Source: Paragonimus westermani (taxonomy: Eukaryota > Platyhelminthes > Trematoda > Plagiorchiida > Troglotrematidae). From it: 64,000 nucleotides of DNA. Both the position numbers and the translations under genes were made by a program. Under the pieces are notes generated by a model. The model saw only the letters and a program-made list of their open reading frames with translations, did not search any database and was not told where the DNA came from. The stretch lies in the NCBI GenBank assembly GCA_008508345.1, contig QNGE01000754.1:65694-129693 (forward strand), in the 5' to 3' direction. This document shows positions 43,230-55,909 of the stretch, one piece after another. Positions within the stretch are counted from its first letter, which is position 1. Each line of letters opens with the position of its first letter.

Positions 43230-46200
43230 AAACTCTGCTCCTATATACGTTCAACAGTCAAAAGTATCACATTTAAATAAATGAATGAAAAAGTGGTAGT
43301 ATCTTTTGCCAAATCAACAAAATGTACTTGCAACAAATGGCAAAATGTATGGACTCACCATTTTCAGTGCGTACGCGCACTCATGTAACGGCCCTTAAGT
43401 ATACGCACTAATTACTAGATGTGAAATAAGAATACACACAAATACAGGAATTGAAGTACACTGTATAGAGGGTTAAATCAACCTATGATAAAATTAAGCG
43501 ACGCCGATGAGCGAATATAACTAGGGAGTTTTGAGAATCCAGTCGTTCAGCGCGTGAGCAAGCCGGAAGTGGGTATGTCGATGGTGACGCGCAAAGGCCA
43601 ACAAGTGTGCGAAAGAAATAAATACGATCACATTCAGCAAGCAAACAACAACAGAGGTCCTCAAAATCCTATGTACAACGTGAACTAGTATTTTAGAGAA
43701 AATTTTACACGCCGTACAGCAGATAGACCGGGGTTATCTCCAGATCACTGCACTGAATATCTTGTGACTTATAAACGGTCAGCGAACCGTAGTATCTTTA
43801 CAGATACTTCCCTGCAGTTCAACAAACAGAAGGCCGAGTCAGACAGTTGCAGTAGACATACCATGTTAATTAGCTGGCTGCTACTTCCTCCTAAAAATGT
43901 TCACTTACAGACTTCAAGTCATGGGACCCCACGGATTGGTCAAAAGTGACTTGAAGAAACTGGTCCACATCTAATCATCCGCGCTCCTCCACCCAACGTG
44001 AACATCAATAACAACTTTATCACCTTAAACAAAGCTCGTGACGTTCAGCCAACAGTTGATTACCTCACAAGCCAAACAACATGGATATAGCTTCCAGATG
44101 AAATTTGGGATTAGTTTACTGTGGAGCTAGTACGGTGGATTTCAAAATAGGCAGTGAGGGGACATACATGCAAGCCTGCGGCCTCACACCGTCACGACCA
44201 AACCCCTTCCCCTAAAATCAGTTCGTTGACAACTTCAAGAAACGGTTAGTCGCTTCTGTAACTTCGTTCAAATTCTCTCATTCAGAAATTCACTGTTTCA
44301 AAGTACAAAGTTTCTTCGTAAAATTACTGTGAAAACGTCGATCTAAAATTGGATTGTAAATCTGTGGTGCTAGTGGCAAACCCTTATATCTATAAAATCA
44401 CATTTAGTGACCCGGGACAGAAGAGACTGTAAAGAAGCTCTCTTGCTGGCGATGCCATACTTTCACTCATAGCTTGGTAGTTTGTTTACAAATTGTGGAC
44501 ACTCTGATGCTGATCGTTTAAACGTAGACGTAGTTATTTTCAATGGTTCAGTTCTCTCCACTCCACTTTTCATTCTTTGCTGTTGCCTGCATCAGCATGA
44601 AGCAATGGTAATGAGCGGGAGTATGATCATATGGGCACTGACACGATGTTGCTTTCTGAGACCTACTATAGTTGACGTTGTTAAGGGTTAACTACGATTT
44701 GGTGAATAGTTTATGTAATTGAACCTTGGTAGTAGCAGCAACCATCGGTTCCAACCAAATGACATCGTTGGTAGCAATTATGATCCGTCAACGGTTTTAC
44801 GCCTCTAAAAATGCAGTGTACAAGCTCGTTTCTATAAAATGTTAGTGGTATGACTAAACGTTTGACGAACAAATAATGAGTTAAGTATTGTGACATCCAA
44901 CCTGCTTATAAGGCTGATTTTTACTGACAGAAGGGCATGTCTTGGAGATTCAACGGTTTTGTTAGATAAGGCGACTATAGAAGTCGCGTTTATTTACAGC
45001 TGTAAAGTTTCGTCACTCAGATTAGAAAAGGTGGAGTGTCTTCAGAATCTACTGATATGAGCATTTGGTGGCACTCGTCTGGTGACACCGATGAGTACAC
45101 AAGGACAATTGTGCGAATTTAACATTTAATAGCGAGAGTTGAAGGAACTCGCTTACTTTCCTGCAAAGGATACGCGGTTTGAATTCGTAGATCGCGCTCT
45201 GAGGATACCAACTGGTCGTATTCCACTCCAAGGTTGCAGACGTCGAGTGCAAGATGTGTGGTGAAGAAAAATGGCCCGGCGTAGGGAAATGATGTCAACC
45301 TTCACGAAGGTAGCCACTGTTGGTAAATCCTGCATCCCGCGCTAGTACCACCGCTAGTTACTGAACCATAGGCTGGAGCATGTAGAAGAGACCAAGGTCA
45401 GTTGGACTCAGCAGCATAAATGCTACCGTTGTTTTCCTAAGTTGTATATGAAATAACTACACTTACTAAATTGGGGTAAGAAAGTCGGCAACAAAGCTGA
45501 CTTTCTGACACCCTTTGATCTCACCTGCGGAACAGCTTTTTGCAAGATGTAACTTCGATGCTGAGTTTTCAAAATCAGATATCTCTGAGTTTGCGCGCAA
45601 TATTTTCTGTTTCCTTTTTAGGCTCTGTGGCAATTTTATTTTAGTGAAGCCACTTTTGCCCTACTATTTATGATGAGTATGATGGTGGCTGTGGTAGAGA
45701 TGATCGTGATGTTGACGCTGACGACAACAACGAGCACGATCATGATAATAATACTGACAAAGGTGAATACCGTTTCAAAACCGTTACCCAAACCGACAGT
45801 TTACAGTGTGTGCAACTGCAACTTTGAGGAGGTCGATTCCCATATACGATACTTCTAGGCAGCTGTTTGCTGTTTGTTAGATATTTTCTCCCTTTGCAGA
45901 ACAGTTAAGCCTAACAGCGCTATTAGGAAGGTCAACTTTAGATAGTTTACTGATTTGTGTGCTGTGAAAGTGGGATTGCTATGTGGATAACACCCTTACC
46001 GGGGTCCAGTTTAATGGCTTTTATGAACCACAAATGATCAAATCGGAAACAGATGCTAGCAGAGATGTGACAATTGTGGAGTGGTGCTAGTAGCAGGGTT
46101 CGTACACACTTTTGTACCATAATCATGCAAGTCAACCCGTAAATGGTTTAAGTGTTATGTGCTGACGCATGATATTCCTGCTGCTTCTTGTATTTTCATT

Positions 46201-46990
46201 GTTCACATCTGCTCTGTCTGTACAATGTGATCCAGAATATCTGATTGCGGTTAGACTCATGAAAGTGCTTGTAAAGAGCTCTCGTTGTAGGAAGCTGAGA
46301 TGAGTTATTTTGTCGATGAGATAACGAATGTCTGTTATACTCCCTCTTCACTTCATCTGGGTCGGCTGTATCAGTGAGCACGTGAACAATAACAGCCTCC
46401 CAGCCATCTGGTAGTGGTATTAACCTCATGTTCACGAACATTTTTGCTTTCTGGTTTGATACACCAACTCCTACATTGATGAGTTATTGTGACCAGGTCA
46501 CCTTCCTCGTCAATTTCAAAATCAACTGTAAAGCCATAAACTTCAAAACATGGTACAGTTATAAAAAGTGTGTTAACTTACTCTGTTCTTCCATAATGTG
46601 CGATTTTAAGGAACAACAATTCAAAGTGAGTCAGAAATGGCGGTATTAGAAAGGTGAGTCTTTTATCTAATTTTGATCATATCTTTGATTGGGAATCACT
46701 ACCACCCCATCAGATGTTCACATGCCCCGCTTGTCAGATCCCATTTAGGTTTCCTTTTTGTTGTTGATTATTGTTTTCTCCAAATACCCGTATGATCAAC
46801 TTTAACTGGTGGTAGCAGTTCGCATAATTTACATCGAAGTCAAAATTAAAACAGCAACTATCGTTGTGACCTCCATTATCACAGTTGAATTGGCACTCAC
46901 TGAATTGTTCAGATCCGTATCCTGATCCAAATATCACATCGACCACTTTAGACTATAATAGAATATAGAACACGCAAGTAAAATTCCATA
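43230..46990. other. no recognised gene
   Basis: AT-rich. Two minus frames could be unrecognised exons: 46,441-46,196 (MRLIPLPDGWEAVIVHVLTD...) and 46,946-46,734 (a Cys-rich start, EQFSECQFNCDNGGHNDSCC). Neither matches a family I know or has convincing splice sites, so no gene is called. The 5' exon of the CFAP97D1-like gene may lie here but was not found. Confidence 0.25.
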
Positions 46991-46991
46991 T

Positions 46992-48237
46992 GGTGTACTC
47001 TGCAGACATTTCGGTCTATCACCTCGGTTATGATACACGGATCATGATCAAGTAGCGTACATCAATTTAAATAGGCGTAAAATGGAAGTGAGTCATCAGC
47101 TGTAGTGAGAATAGCATACAGAATCAGTCACGTTCGGATGGACCGTTGCGAGTCAAAAACAAACGGCCAAAACTCAAATTTTGAACTGATCGAGTAAGAA
47201 ACTGACGCTTCAGATATTATCGATTTTGCCGTAAAGCATATGGAAATAAACGGAGGTTAATAGGTAGTCTACGATTAGGCTTAAGACAAGAGGACGAAAT
47301 AGACTTATTTAAACGGCACAAAAAAAACATTCGGTGTTATATACACGGGTTTGTGGGACAATATTAGAAACACTGTTTGCAAACGGTGTGTATAGCACTG
47401 TAATACAAGGAGTAGGACGTAACTACCATCAACCAGTGTAGGCTAGAATGTGCCCTCAGAGGTGCATACAACGTGGCAGAATTAAGATTGAACAAACAGA
47501 TGACACGGCTGCCCTGCACACTGAGGAAAGTTCCAAGCAATTCACTCGCCGCATCCAACTTGTACTTGTGGAGTCAAGTGCATTGACTGAACAATGAGAA
47601 CGCTTGGGACAAATGTCTCGGAGCACATTCCCAAATGGCTAGCGAACGACAAGACCGGCGCTGCACAATCTTTTACTACACGACATCTGGAGGCGTAATT
47701 CAAGTGGAGAAGGCTTTTCGCCTGTTGTATCCACTACCAGTAAACATACTTTACCGTTTGCTGAGGCCTTTGCGATACACCGTTACAAACCCTCACTTTA
47801 TGTATAGAAGTGAATGGTAATTAACCTATCACCAGCATGATGTTGAAGGTTTGAAGCCATGAATTTATATATGTTAAGTGGTTGCTAACGTTAGTTGAAT
47901 GTTTTGGTTGTACCGTTTACATAAGTCTATTTCGTCCTCTTGTCTTAAGCCTAATCGTAGACTACCTATTAACCTCCGTTTATTTCCATATGCTTTACGG
48001 CAAAATCGATAATATCTGAAGCGTCAGTTTCTTACTCGATCAGTTCAAAATTTGAGTTTTGGCCGTTTGTTTTTGACTCGCAACGGTCCATCCGAACGTG
48101 ACTGATTCTGTATGCTATTCTCACTACAGCTGATGACTCACTTCCATTTTACGCCTATTTAAATTGATGTACGCTACTTGATCATGATCCGTGTATCATA
48201 ACCGAGGTGATAGACCGAAATGCCTGCAGAGTACACC
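46992..48237. mobile_element. 1.25-kb element with 325-base terminal inverted repeats
   Basis: Left arm 46,992-47,316 begins GGTGTACTCTGCAGACATTT and the right arm 47,913-48,237 ends inversely (GTACACC). The arms are equal in length and nearly identical. The 596-base centre has no recognisable transposase. An outer AAATTCC (46,981-46,987) is mirrored by GGAATTT (48,242-48,248). No direct target duplication was recognised. Best explained as a non-autonomous DNA transposon or a large foldback. It lies directly upstream of the CFAP97D1-like exons, probably within an intron or promoter. Confidence 0.88.
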
Positions 48238-48368
48238 TCACGGAATTTTTTTGCATTCTAAATTTATCCGGGGGCATAACAATTTCGAAATTTGATTACG
48301 AAATGTTGACTATTTTTAAATGTGCGCTAAATATGAACGATTAACATTGTTCTTGTAAACTATTTCAG

Positions 48369-48864
48369 TTGGCCACAGTAAAACCAACGGTGGATACGAC
48401 CGCACCAAAAACAACTTTCATTATACATAAAACGTCTAAAAAATCTCGAGTAACTGCAGTTTTCCATGGTGTTTTCTAATTTCACAAATGGTAGCTTGTT
48501 CGAGAGAATAATGCTAGGATCGAACATGAGAATGAACGTCTTCTGAATCGCATGCACACAATAGCACACTTCAGAGGTTACGTGGACAATCAGAACCATT
48601 ATCAGCCGAAGAGGTAAGTAATTTTTGACGAGCAACGATTCGTTTATTCACAGTCTAAACGAAGAACAACGCAAACACGAAGCTCAACGTATTGAAGCAG
48701 AAAATAAAAATTTGGTTAGACGTTTGACTGAACAGCGAAATGCTCAGTGTCAAAGGTGGTGGGAATTGGAATGGGCCAAAACGCTCATACGAATGCACAA
48801 CATTTCGCGATACCCGTGGAGTTGGAATTCAAAGCAGATAGAGGTTTGTCTGTGTAACTTCTAA
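48369..48864 (+). CDS. CFAP97D1: CFAP97D1-like ciliary protein, last three exons (partial)
   Basis: Three exons with consistent phase. Exon a is 48,369-48,449 (after TATTTCAG; 27 codons, before GTAACT); exon b is 48,495-48,613 (119 bases, before GTAAGT); exon c is 48,654-48,864 (after TTATTCACAG, to a TAA). Introns are 45 and 40 bases. Exon a encodes VKPTVDTTAPKTTFIIHKTS, exon b ENNARIEHENERLLNRM, and the b/c join makes KSLNEEQRKHEAQRIEAENK. Exon c continues LVRRLTEQRNAQCQRWWELE and HNISRYP. These match, in order, vertebrate CFAP97D1/Hemingway-type blocks ([38 protein letters not shown], DW...IRNTTRYL). The family is linked to the axoneme and sperm flagella. The first exon (KYL..W...H-type) was not found; the upstream 1.25-kb element may separate it. 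Exon c could instead splice at 48,843. Confidence 0.85.
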
Positions 48865-51309
48865 ACAAGTTAACTTACCTCCCATGAATTTAGAATATGT
48901 GGAGGTGTTTGAAGCCATGCTGAAACTATAGACATGCTAGAAATTACGACTAATATGTTCACTCAACCTATGCTATGAATTCCCTCATCATAAGCACGGA
49001 ACGTTTGATTTGAACACATCTCAGACATCAATGTTCACAGTTAATGAACGTTGATTTAATTTACCAACCATGAAGACCCACTGAAATGGCCAAAATATTA
49101 AGGAATTTCTTTCCTCGCGAAAGGTAAAAAACGTGATGAACATGTATAAACGAAGCTTCTTCCTCCACTACTAGGCTTGCAGTCTCCAACCATAGTAGGT
49201 TATTGACGCAAATCAACTGTTCACTCAGTGAAAATGTTTTACAGTGGCCGCCCCAACTCACGAAAATCCGTTCATGATTTAAGCTAATACAGTCGGCAGT
49301 GAGTTGATTCTACTGCAGTTGTGTCACCAATTCGATTTAGCTTGTTAGTCAACACTGCTAAGGTGCTCGTGTATGTCAGAGGCGTGGTCTTGTGGTGCAC
49401 ATTGTTGTCCTTAGCCTTAAGGGTTTTATTCCACACTGGCAGACAAGACGTCTCTAGTTATCCATAGTTGGTTGTCATTATGAATAACATTCTTTAACAA
49501 ACTTATTTTTATCCTTCGTTTTGTCAATTTTTGTAGCAAACGGCCATTACATCAGAAAGTCTTACGTTAAGTTTTGTTCGAGTAGCCATTATTGAAAATG
49601 AAAGGCGCACAAACGTGTGAAAAATGGTGCCAACAGAAACTCCGGAAGTCTACCGTGCCTTCAGACTACTACTATGAACAAATGTTTCCGGTCACATGTA
49701 TGTCACGTGTGTGTGAACCTATGTACGTCATCAGTTGGTCAACATTGCAGCTGTCGGGTTGTCTCGACTGTGATTTGGACGTGAAGTAACTGATGAATGG
49801 TGTTGACCCGTTTATCAACGCATCGTTATATATTTACACTGCCCGTATTATACTAAGATGCGATTTGCACTGTTCGGAAAGATGGGAACTTCAACGGCAC
49901 TATAAACGAATATGAATATCTGATCAACGAATGTTCGATGTTAGCATCCATCCCAAACCAAAAATCTCCGGTCGATACCTGAATTTGACCCTACACACCT
50001 GTAGTGCGTCAAGCGTGCAATTGTCTCATCACTAGCAAGTTGTGTACAAGACCTTGTCTGTTCGGTTTCAGTGTTACAGAGTAACAATTTTTCAAAACCA
50101 ATATTCGGAAAACAAATAATCACACCTGCAATACAACCAAAAGAGGAATGTAGAACTTGAACCTTTTGGGCTAAAATGTCCTATCAAATGCGTACGTCTC
50201 AGGTAATCAGGAAAATCCCAACAAACCACGAACTCGATACATTCATTTGCTTTGACAACGCTTCACAACCCCATCTGATAAAAACGAAAGACGCAATCCA
50301 TCTACGTGACCACCAGCTGTGTCTAGGAAATGAACTGTACAAAGTGCCCGGCTGAATGTACTGGCCAGACATCCAGACAGTTGAAGGTCAGAATCGCGGA
50401 ACATAGAAGGCAAACAGTTTTTCTGCAGAGAGATGCATAACACTTCAAAAAAAACTAGAACATGACTCGTCCACAACATTCCGCGAGTTAGGTGAAGATC
50501 AAAAGGCGGTTTCGACAAAGTCCGGGTCCCACAACAAGGTTTCAATTCCTACACCAAACAGATCCACGCTGAACCCCTGACGATCAACCAGTTCAACCAC
50601 AGAGATGGAGTGAACCTCTCGTCCCTTTGGACAGGCTTGACCACACACCAGACTAGGCATCACATCACGACAGGCAAATGAACCCGATGAAAACAGCTCT
50701 ACGGGCGACCTCATAAACACGGATGGCGGTATCCGATTCGGATTAGCATGTCACAGTAACCGAAGCCAAAAGACACCTGCGCCTGACCATTACCGCAAAT
50801 GACTTGCGTTGCACCACTTGCGGTTCCACACACACACCACACATTCAGTGTAAACCTGAAGGGATAAAACCGGCAGGTGTGTGAATGAGGCCTTTGTGTC
50901 CAACCGGCCAATTCTGGTTAGCCAATTGATTGGCTAGCGCGGAAACGAAACCCCTATCTCTCGGAGAATAAACACACATAGAGACTGCAATGACAACATC
51001 CAAACTGAGAAGAAAGACGTGTAAAGTGTAATACGAGAAGCATTTCAGTATAAGAGTGCATGTTAGTGCATTCTAGAGAAGGCAAGGGTGAAAAACAGAA
51101 TTCAGACTGGCGTCCGAAAAGAACACACAAACCAATAATCATACAATACGCCAACAAAGCTGAAGAAAAGAATGGGTAGAAGACCGTAGACATCCAATTT
51201 TCTAGAGAGAGGAGCGGATTAGTTGTCATACGACCACAGGCTTGACCGATGCAATCACCATCAGAAGTCGAATGGATATACCGAGTTGACCTGCCTGACC
51301 TGAGCATAA
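48865..51309. other. no recognised gene
   Basis: No transposon domain or exon was recognised. Two overlapping minus frames (50,545-50,243 and 50,720-50,499) have coding-like composition but no known motif; they could be an older repeat just downstream of LINE-F. Confidence 0.3.
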
Positions 51310-51710
51310 CATACTCGTCTTCTTTCGGTCGATGGTGTACTATGAGTATGTTAGTAACCCATCAATACCAAACGGCCAGTGCATTCGCGGCCGCACAGAT
51401 TGCAACCCCACAAAATCATGTCGCCACGACCTGTGGCACTGATGGCTGCCCTGCGTACCGCACGACTTCGTTCTCGGCCGCGCAATAATTGCTCGTCGAA
51501 CTTGCGGACATCCGTCCGAATCGTATTCCTCCACGCCGTCCGGTCCAACGCCAAGTCTTCCCAACATCTGAAATCAATGTTACAACGTGAAAGACTTAGC
51601 TGCACAACATCCTGGCATCTCCGCTTCTGACCACCAGCATTTCGGTCACATGATTCCATTTGTCAACACAGCAGTTGCTTCGGGATACGTTCATCGCTCA
51701 TTCGACGCAC
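51310..51710 (-). pseudogene. LINE-F C-terminal tail with zinc-finger-like motif
   Basis: The minus frame at 51,659-51,351 reads GGQKRRCQDVVQLSLSRCNI, WEDLALDRTAWRNTIRTDVR, EQLLRGRERSRAVRRAAIS and WGCNLCGRECTGRLVLMGY, followed after a stop by H-x-H. The final C-x2-C...H-x-H arrangement resembles a C2H2 finger at the end of this LINE family ('CPxCxRxFxARIGLxGHxRTxC'). One frameshift near 51,660 separates it from the RT frame. Confidence 0.85.
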
Positions 51711-53110
51711 GTGACCTAGGCAACGGAGCTGATTTGGCATCAGCATGGCTTCTATCCCGTTCATGTCCGCTCGCCGTAGTACCTCAGTGTTGGGAACCAT
51801 GTCCGACCGCCGAGTACCCAAGATACGCCTCAGACATTGCACTTGGGATTGGCTCAGGTGGCGCACGTTCCGTTGATACAATGTCCACATTTCACTACCA
51901 TACGGCAGTATAGACAGCACCATTGAGCGGTAGACGAGGAGATCGGTGCACACCTCCAGGCTGTGGTTCTTCCTGACACGTCTTTCAAAACGTCCGAAAG
52001 TAATACTAGCCTTCGCCGCACGAGCTCTCAACTGGCGATCCACAGACACGTCTGTCAACAAATTGCCATCCAAGTAGCAGACGTGCGCGCAGCTATTGAC
52101 AACGTCTCCAATGACGCGTATTTGTGGTGAAGGTGTAGAAACAGCACTTCCACACGGAGAAGGCTGAAAGAAAGAAGGGGTGTTGCCTGTGTTGATATCC
52201 AGTCCAAACGTGGATGCGGCGGACGCGAAGGCCGTCGCCAGGCGTTGCAGTTCTTCTTCACTGTGTGCGAACAGTGCGCCGTAATCTGCAAACGGAAGTG
52301 TGTCCATCGTTGAGGTGTGTGACCGGGTTGGGGAACCGAGACGTTGAACATTCAGTAGGCGCCTGTCTGTCCGTGCGTCCGTCACTCTACCTTAGCGCCG
52401 TCCTACCCAGAGTCCTGGAAAGCAACTGTCACATTGGCAGTCAAATATAGACTAAATGGGGTTGAAGTTAACACAAAACCCTGTTTCACGCCAGTGACAA
52501 TCTCAAAACCATCAGAGATCGATCCACACGACTGCACCTTCGCCCTCATGCCCACATGCAACAATCTAATCATATTGGCGAACTCACTTGGACACCCAAA
52601 CTTACCAAGCACCGTTCACAACGCATCCGCGGCTCACGAAATCAAATGCATCGGTGAACTGCACGAACGGGGCATACAGGGGCTGTCGAACAGCAAACAC
52701 CAGGTCGATCGTACTCCGACTCGTCCGGAATCCACACTGCACTCAGGGACACTTGTCTCCAAGACTTCAGTATTCAGCCGGTTCAGCAGAATTCTGGCAA
52801 ACACGTTGTCTGTGCAGCTTGGAAAACTGATGCCCCGATAGCTGTTGGCCAATTGTTTGTTACCCTTACCTTTGAACAACGGTATGATGAGGGTATGCTT
52901 GAAATCTTACGGGATCACCTCGTGCTTCTAGATGGAGTGAACCAGCTGGAGCGAAGCGCGTTCTAACGCCGGTCAGCCATTCTTCAGGACCGCAGCTGGC
53001 AGTCAATCCTTGTCTGCAGCCTTCACGTTGCTCAGTTGACCGATCACTCTCTATAACTCCAGCGAATCCGAGGCGAGCGCAAGTGAAGGTGTGAGGGCCT
53101 GTTGCGGCGG
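51663..53110 (-). pseudogene. LINE-F reverse transcriptase
   Basis: Blocks: ALASDSLEL and VIGQLSNVKAADKD (53,080-52,990), PLFKGKGNKQLANSYRGISF (52,890-52,835), DNVFARILLNRLNTEVLETS (52,820-52,755), VLGKFGCPSEFANMIRLLHV (52,615-52,555) and ISDGFEIVTGVKQGFVLTST (52,525-52,465; usually GVKQGCVL). Then a 240-residue frame begins, with LPFADYGALFAHSEEELQRL at 52,300, where the catalytic FADD is FADY, then CYLDGNLLTDVSVDRQLRAR, YRSMVLSILPYGSEMWTLY, LRRILGTRRSDMVPNTEVL and RCLGHVRRMSDERIPKQLL. A stop at 52,383 region and frame changes plus the lost Asp make it inactive. Confidence 0.9.
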
Positions 53111-53815
53111 GCTGTTCACAGTTACATAATCAACGGTAGCATGGCGGTTTGGTAGGCTATCAAAGTGTTTGCGCCACACTTTCATGATGTCCTCTGACTG
53201 GGTACAAGAACAGCAGGTGTCCACGTTTACCAGATAGAAGTGATAGACTGGATAGATGGACCGAAGATCGCCTTAAGCGAATCGTAGAACTCCTTGGGTT
53301 GTCGACCATCTGCGTAACCTTGCATCTGCTCACCCTGCTTCCTCCACCAATCATCCTTTATTCCACGAAAACACTCAGCCAGTTGACAGCGGGTACTCCG
53401 AAACGTGGCCTTCTTCGCTCCATTGGCTGGGTCTATTGTGGATGTGGCAAATGCGGTATTATTGTCTCACACCAAGCCGGAGCTAGCCACATTGTTGTCG
53501 TCGAAGCAATCCGGACGTTTCTTACGCTCCACACCAATCGTGCCGGTGGATGCTGCCGTGATCTGTTTCTTGAGTTGTTGCCACATACCCTCAGAGTAGT
53601 GGCTACGTGAGCATCGTGCAGACAAACGGAAACTGTATGTTGAAACGCAGTCTTCGTCTCGCAGTTGTCCAATCGTATGACATCCAATTTTTGCTGCTGT
53701 CCGGAAGAGCTATAATGAACAGGCTTTCGTACATGAATGAACAATTTGGTCCTGACTGGCCTATGATCTCTGCTACATTCAGCGCCGTGCATCACCCACG
53801 TGATACACACTTCCC
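53110..53815 (-). pseudogene. LINE-F endonuclease end and linker
   Basis: The 125-residue minus frame has VMHGAECSRDHRPVRTKLFI, where the usual SDH site is RDH, QQQKLDVIRLDNCETKTAFQ, and a linker reaching 53,433. Further on come YADGRQPKEFYDSLKAIFGP-like residues (53,330-53,240). This corresponds to the end of the APE-type endonuclease ('xMRGAxCWTDHRLVxxK') and the linker to RT. The N-terminal two-thirds of the endonuclease are missing. Confidence 0.83.
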
Positions 53816-53869
53816 GAATGTCGCGCTACCGTACAGTCACGTAGTCAACCAAGTGGTGTTCAGTGTGAT

Positions 53870-53913
53870 GTTATTTATTACACTCTTGAGGAAGGCCACC
53901 CGAGGTGGTTAAA
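53870..53913 (+). repeat. Penelope-type tail motif
   Basis: CTTGAGGAAGGCCACCCGAG then GTGGTTAAAACTT resembles the 'TGAGGAAGGC..CC..GGTGGTCGAAACGTTG' motif found at ends of Penelope-like elements in animals. The core can fold (CCACC/GGTGG). A second pair of copies lies at 56,547-56,612. Confidence 0.45.
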
Positions 53914-54263
53914 ACTTGGAGTATTACAGCTTGCTCCCAACGTTGTGTTATTCTCAGTCTAATCATCAATAACATGTTAAACACGACGCTCAAACTGTTG
54001 AACTTCGTTCATACAAAATTTAGTGCAAAGATCTTACGTTAGCAATAGTGGCCAAAACGTCAGAAGTATTTTATAAAATATTTTCCTAAACACCACTGTG
54101 TTACTGACCTTTCGAACGATGTAATAATCAGCGTATCTCTTGAAGTAGTGGACATGCCCTCGTGATCTGAAACGTGTGATATAAGACGTTATCATGTTAA
54201 ATATTTGCGTTTCACTGAAATTTAAGAACATCAAGGACAAGAAAAATGTTCTGATGTCTAAAC

Positions 54264-54446
54264 ATGAAAGTCTGCACTTTGGTTATCATCCAACCAACTA
54301 CAGTGAACATAGATTGTTTGAAAGCACCGTCAACTATCTCTGCAACAAAGATGCTTCATATGATATTCGATAGATGTAGATTCATCCTGTTGACAGATCA
54401 CAAACTGTTACTCGCAGTTTTTTGGATTTGGCCGAGTTTAATTTAA
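54264..54446 (+). pseudogene. gypsy RNase H fragment
   Basis: The plus frame contains ISATKMLHMIFDRCRFILLT then DHKLLLAVF, equal to the gypsy RNase H end block 'FHxMxYGRxFxLxTDHKPLLxIF'. It is about 60 codons long and isolated, with no RT before or integrase after it. Most similar in style to the Mag-like elements C and D. Confidence 0.65.
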
Positions 54447-55834
54447 CTAAATCAAAGAATCACTTTGTATTTCTTCGGAAGATGAGTACTTGTCAGTGGT
54501 AGATCCACACATTCGACAGTTGAAATGATGATCGCAACACGATACAGCAAACGTCAAGTGCAGTTAGCCGGCATCCTTGTTGAGTTTATTCGTCAATAAG
54601 TTGGGATGTGCAGATAAAGCTAGCCAGCTTGGAAATAAAAAGGGTGTTCTTGTACGAGCTATTGACGAATCAAACAACGAACCGGTGGAAGAAGTGAACC
54701 CATCTCTTAGAACAAGAAACACGGGGAGGAGAATCGGGAGTGGAATGAAATTGTAAACATTAAGGTGTTTTAGAATGATACTGTCAAATAAATGGGTGCT
54801 ACGTATGTCGTTGTGGTTAAATATGTATTTTCCAGTTCTCTTCATTTTTGGGTAACTTATGAGCAATAACTATGCGAAACGAATACACCCAGTGGGTGAG
54901 CACATACGAACATTTACAACCCGGCTCTTGAAAGAACAGGTCAGTCAACGTGGTTGTTCAATTAGGTCCACATATTGCATATTTGATCTCCAAGGAACGT
55001 CTGTGCATATATAGAATTAAGACAAAAAATGTTTGGATTCTTCTCACTGCATGATTTATTGAACAGTACCCGATTAATTTAGACATATGTTCTTTTTCCG
55101 TGCGTAAGAGTAAGGGGTAAAATTCTATCAGCGTGAGTAAGGATAATGTCGTAGGCAAAGCAGGGATATGGATAGTAGATTCTTATCCTGATCTATCATC
55201 CCGATCCCTGTCCAGTATGATAATCTGATTAGCTATGTGAGTTGTCCTTTGATGCGTGCTTTACCTAAAACACTATCTAAAGAGGTTACCCTCTCATTCA
55301 GATTACTAAATCATTAGCATACGTCTTGAAGCGGCGATCGTATCACTGAGCCGAGTGTTACCGGTGAAACAAAGATAGTTACTGAGGTGGAGTGGTGAGT
55401 GCCACAAGTACATGATCATATGAATGCTGTCGTATGGTTAAGTGCAACCAGATTATTCGTTTGCAGGCTAGGGGGACCCTGACATTGACTGCCCGCGGCA
55501 TTATTTATTTTTTGTTTTATTGATGTCACTGTTTGTTTATATTTATTATCAAAGCCCCAATCCTCTCTTCTCTTACATTGCCACACTAAACAGTTACCCA
55601 CATTTGCATGACAAGCATTTATTAAAGTATTGCTGACAGTGATGCAGAAGCTGCGAATGAACTGATAACATTTTCCAGTAACTTACAGACAATAGCCTAC
55701 TTGTCGGTTAGTTGTGTGGTTTATCGGAAACTCAATGAAGTGCGTAGATCAGTGCATACCTGTTACTTCACCTCATCGATAACTCACACTTATTGACTGT
55801 AGTGCATTCACAATAATAACTTCATTTTTTACAG
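54447..55834. other. no recognised gene
   Basis: AT-rich with only short frames. Nothing recognised. Confidence 0.35.
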
Positions 55835-55909
55835 AACGATGCGTCCGGAAGGCAACGTAGAACCTCAAGAACAGAAGAGAGTGACGAATCTAAGAAGTTC
55901 ACCAAACCA
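55835..55909 (+). CDS. possible exon of an unidentified gene (uncertain)
   Basis: After a good acceptor (TTCATTTTTTACAG) a 75-base stretch reads NDASGRQRRTSRTEESDESK and KFTKP before a weak donor (GTTTGA). It is in phase 0 and would join the next block (56,243) in frame. The Ser/Glu/Arg-rich composition suggests disordered protein. A different frame is open for longer (55,839-56,039), so the exon end and frame are uncertain. Confidence 0.3.

Larger units (their letters stand above)
51310..53815 (-). mobile_element. LINE-F, RTE-like non-LTR element, 5' truncated
   Basis: Minus-strand order is endonuclease end, linker, RT and a C-terminal tail ending in a zinc-finger-like motif, together about 2.5 kb. 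The sequence matches the abundant flatworm LINE whose RT is often annotated as 'endonuclease-reverse transcriptase'. Clade naming as RTE-like is by general resemblance. It is truncated 5' at about 53,815, 60 bases from a Penelope-type tail motif (53,883). Frameshifts are few compared with the LINEs at 18-33 kb, so it seems younger. Confidence 0.88.

Noticed and set aside
46196..46441. 81-codon minus frame MRLIPLPDGWEAV...
   Set aside because: Composition looks protein-like, but no family or splice support was found; kept only as a note.
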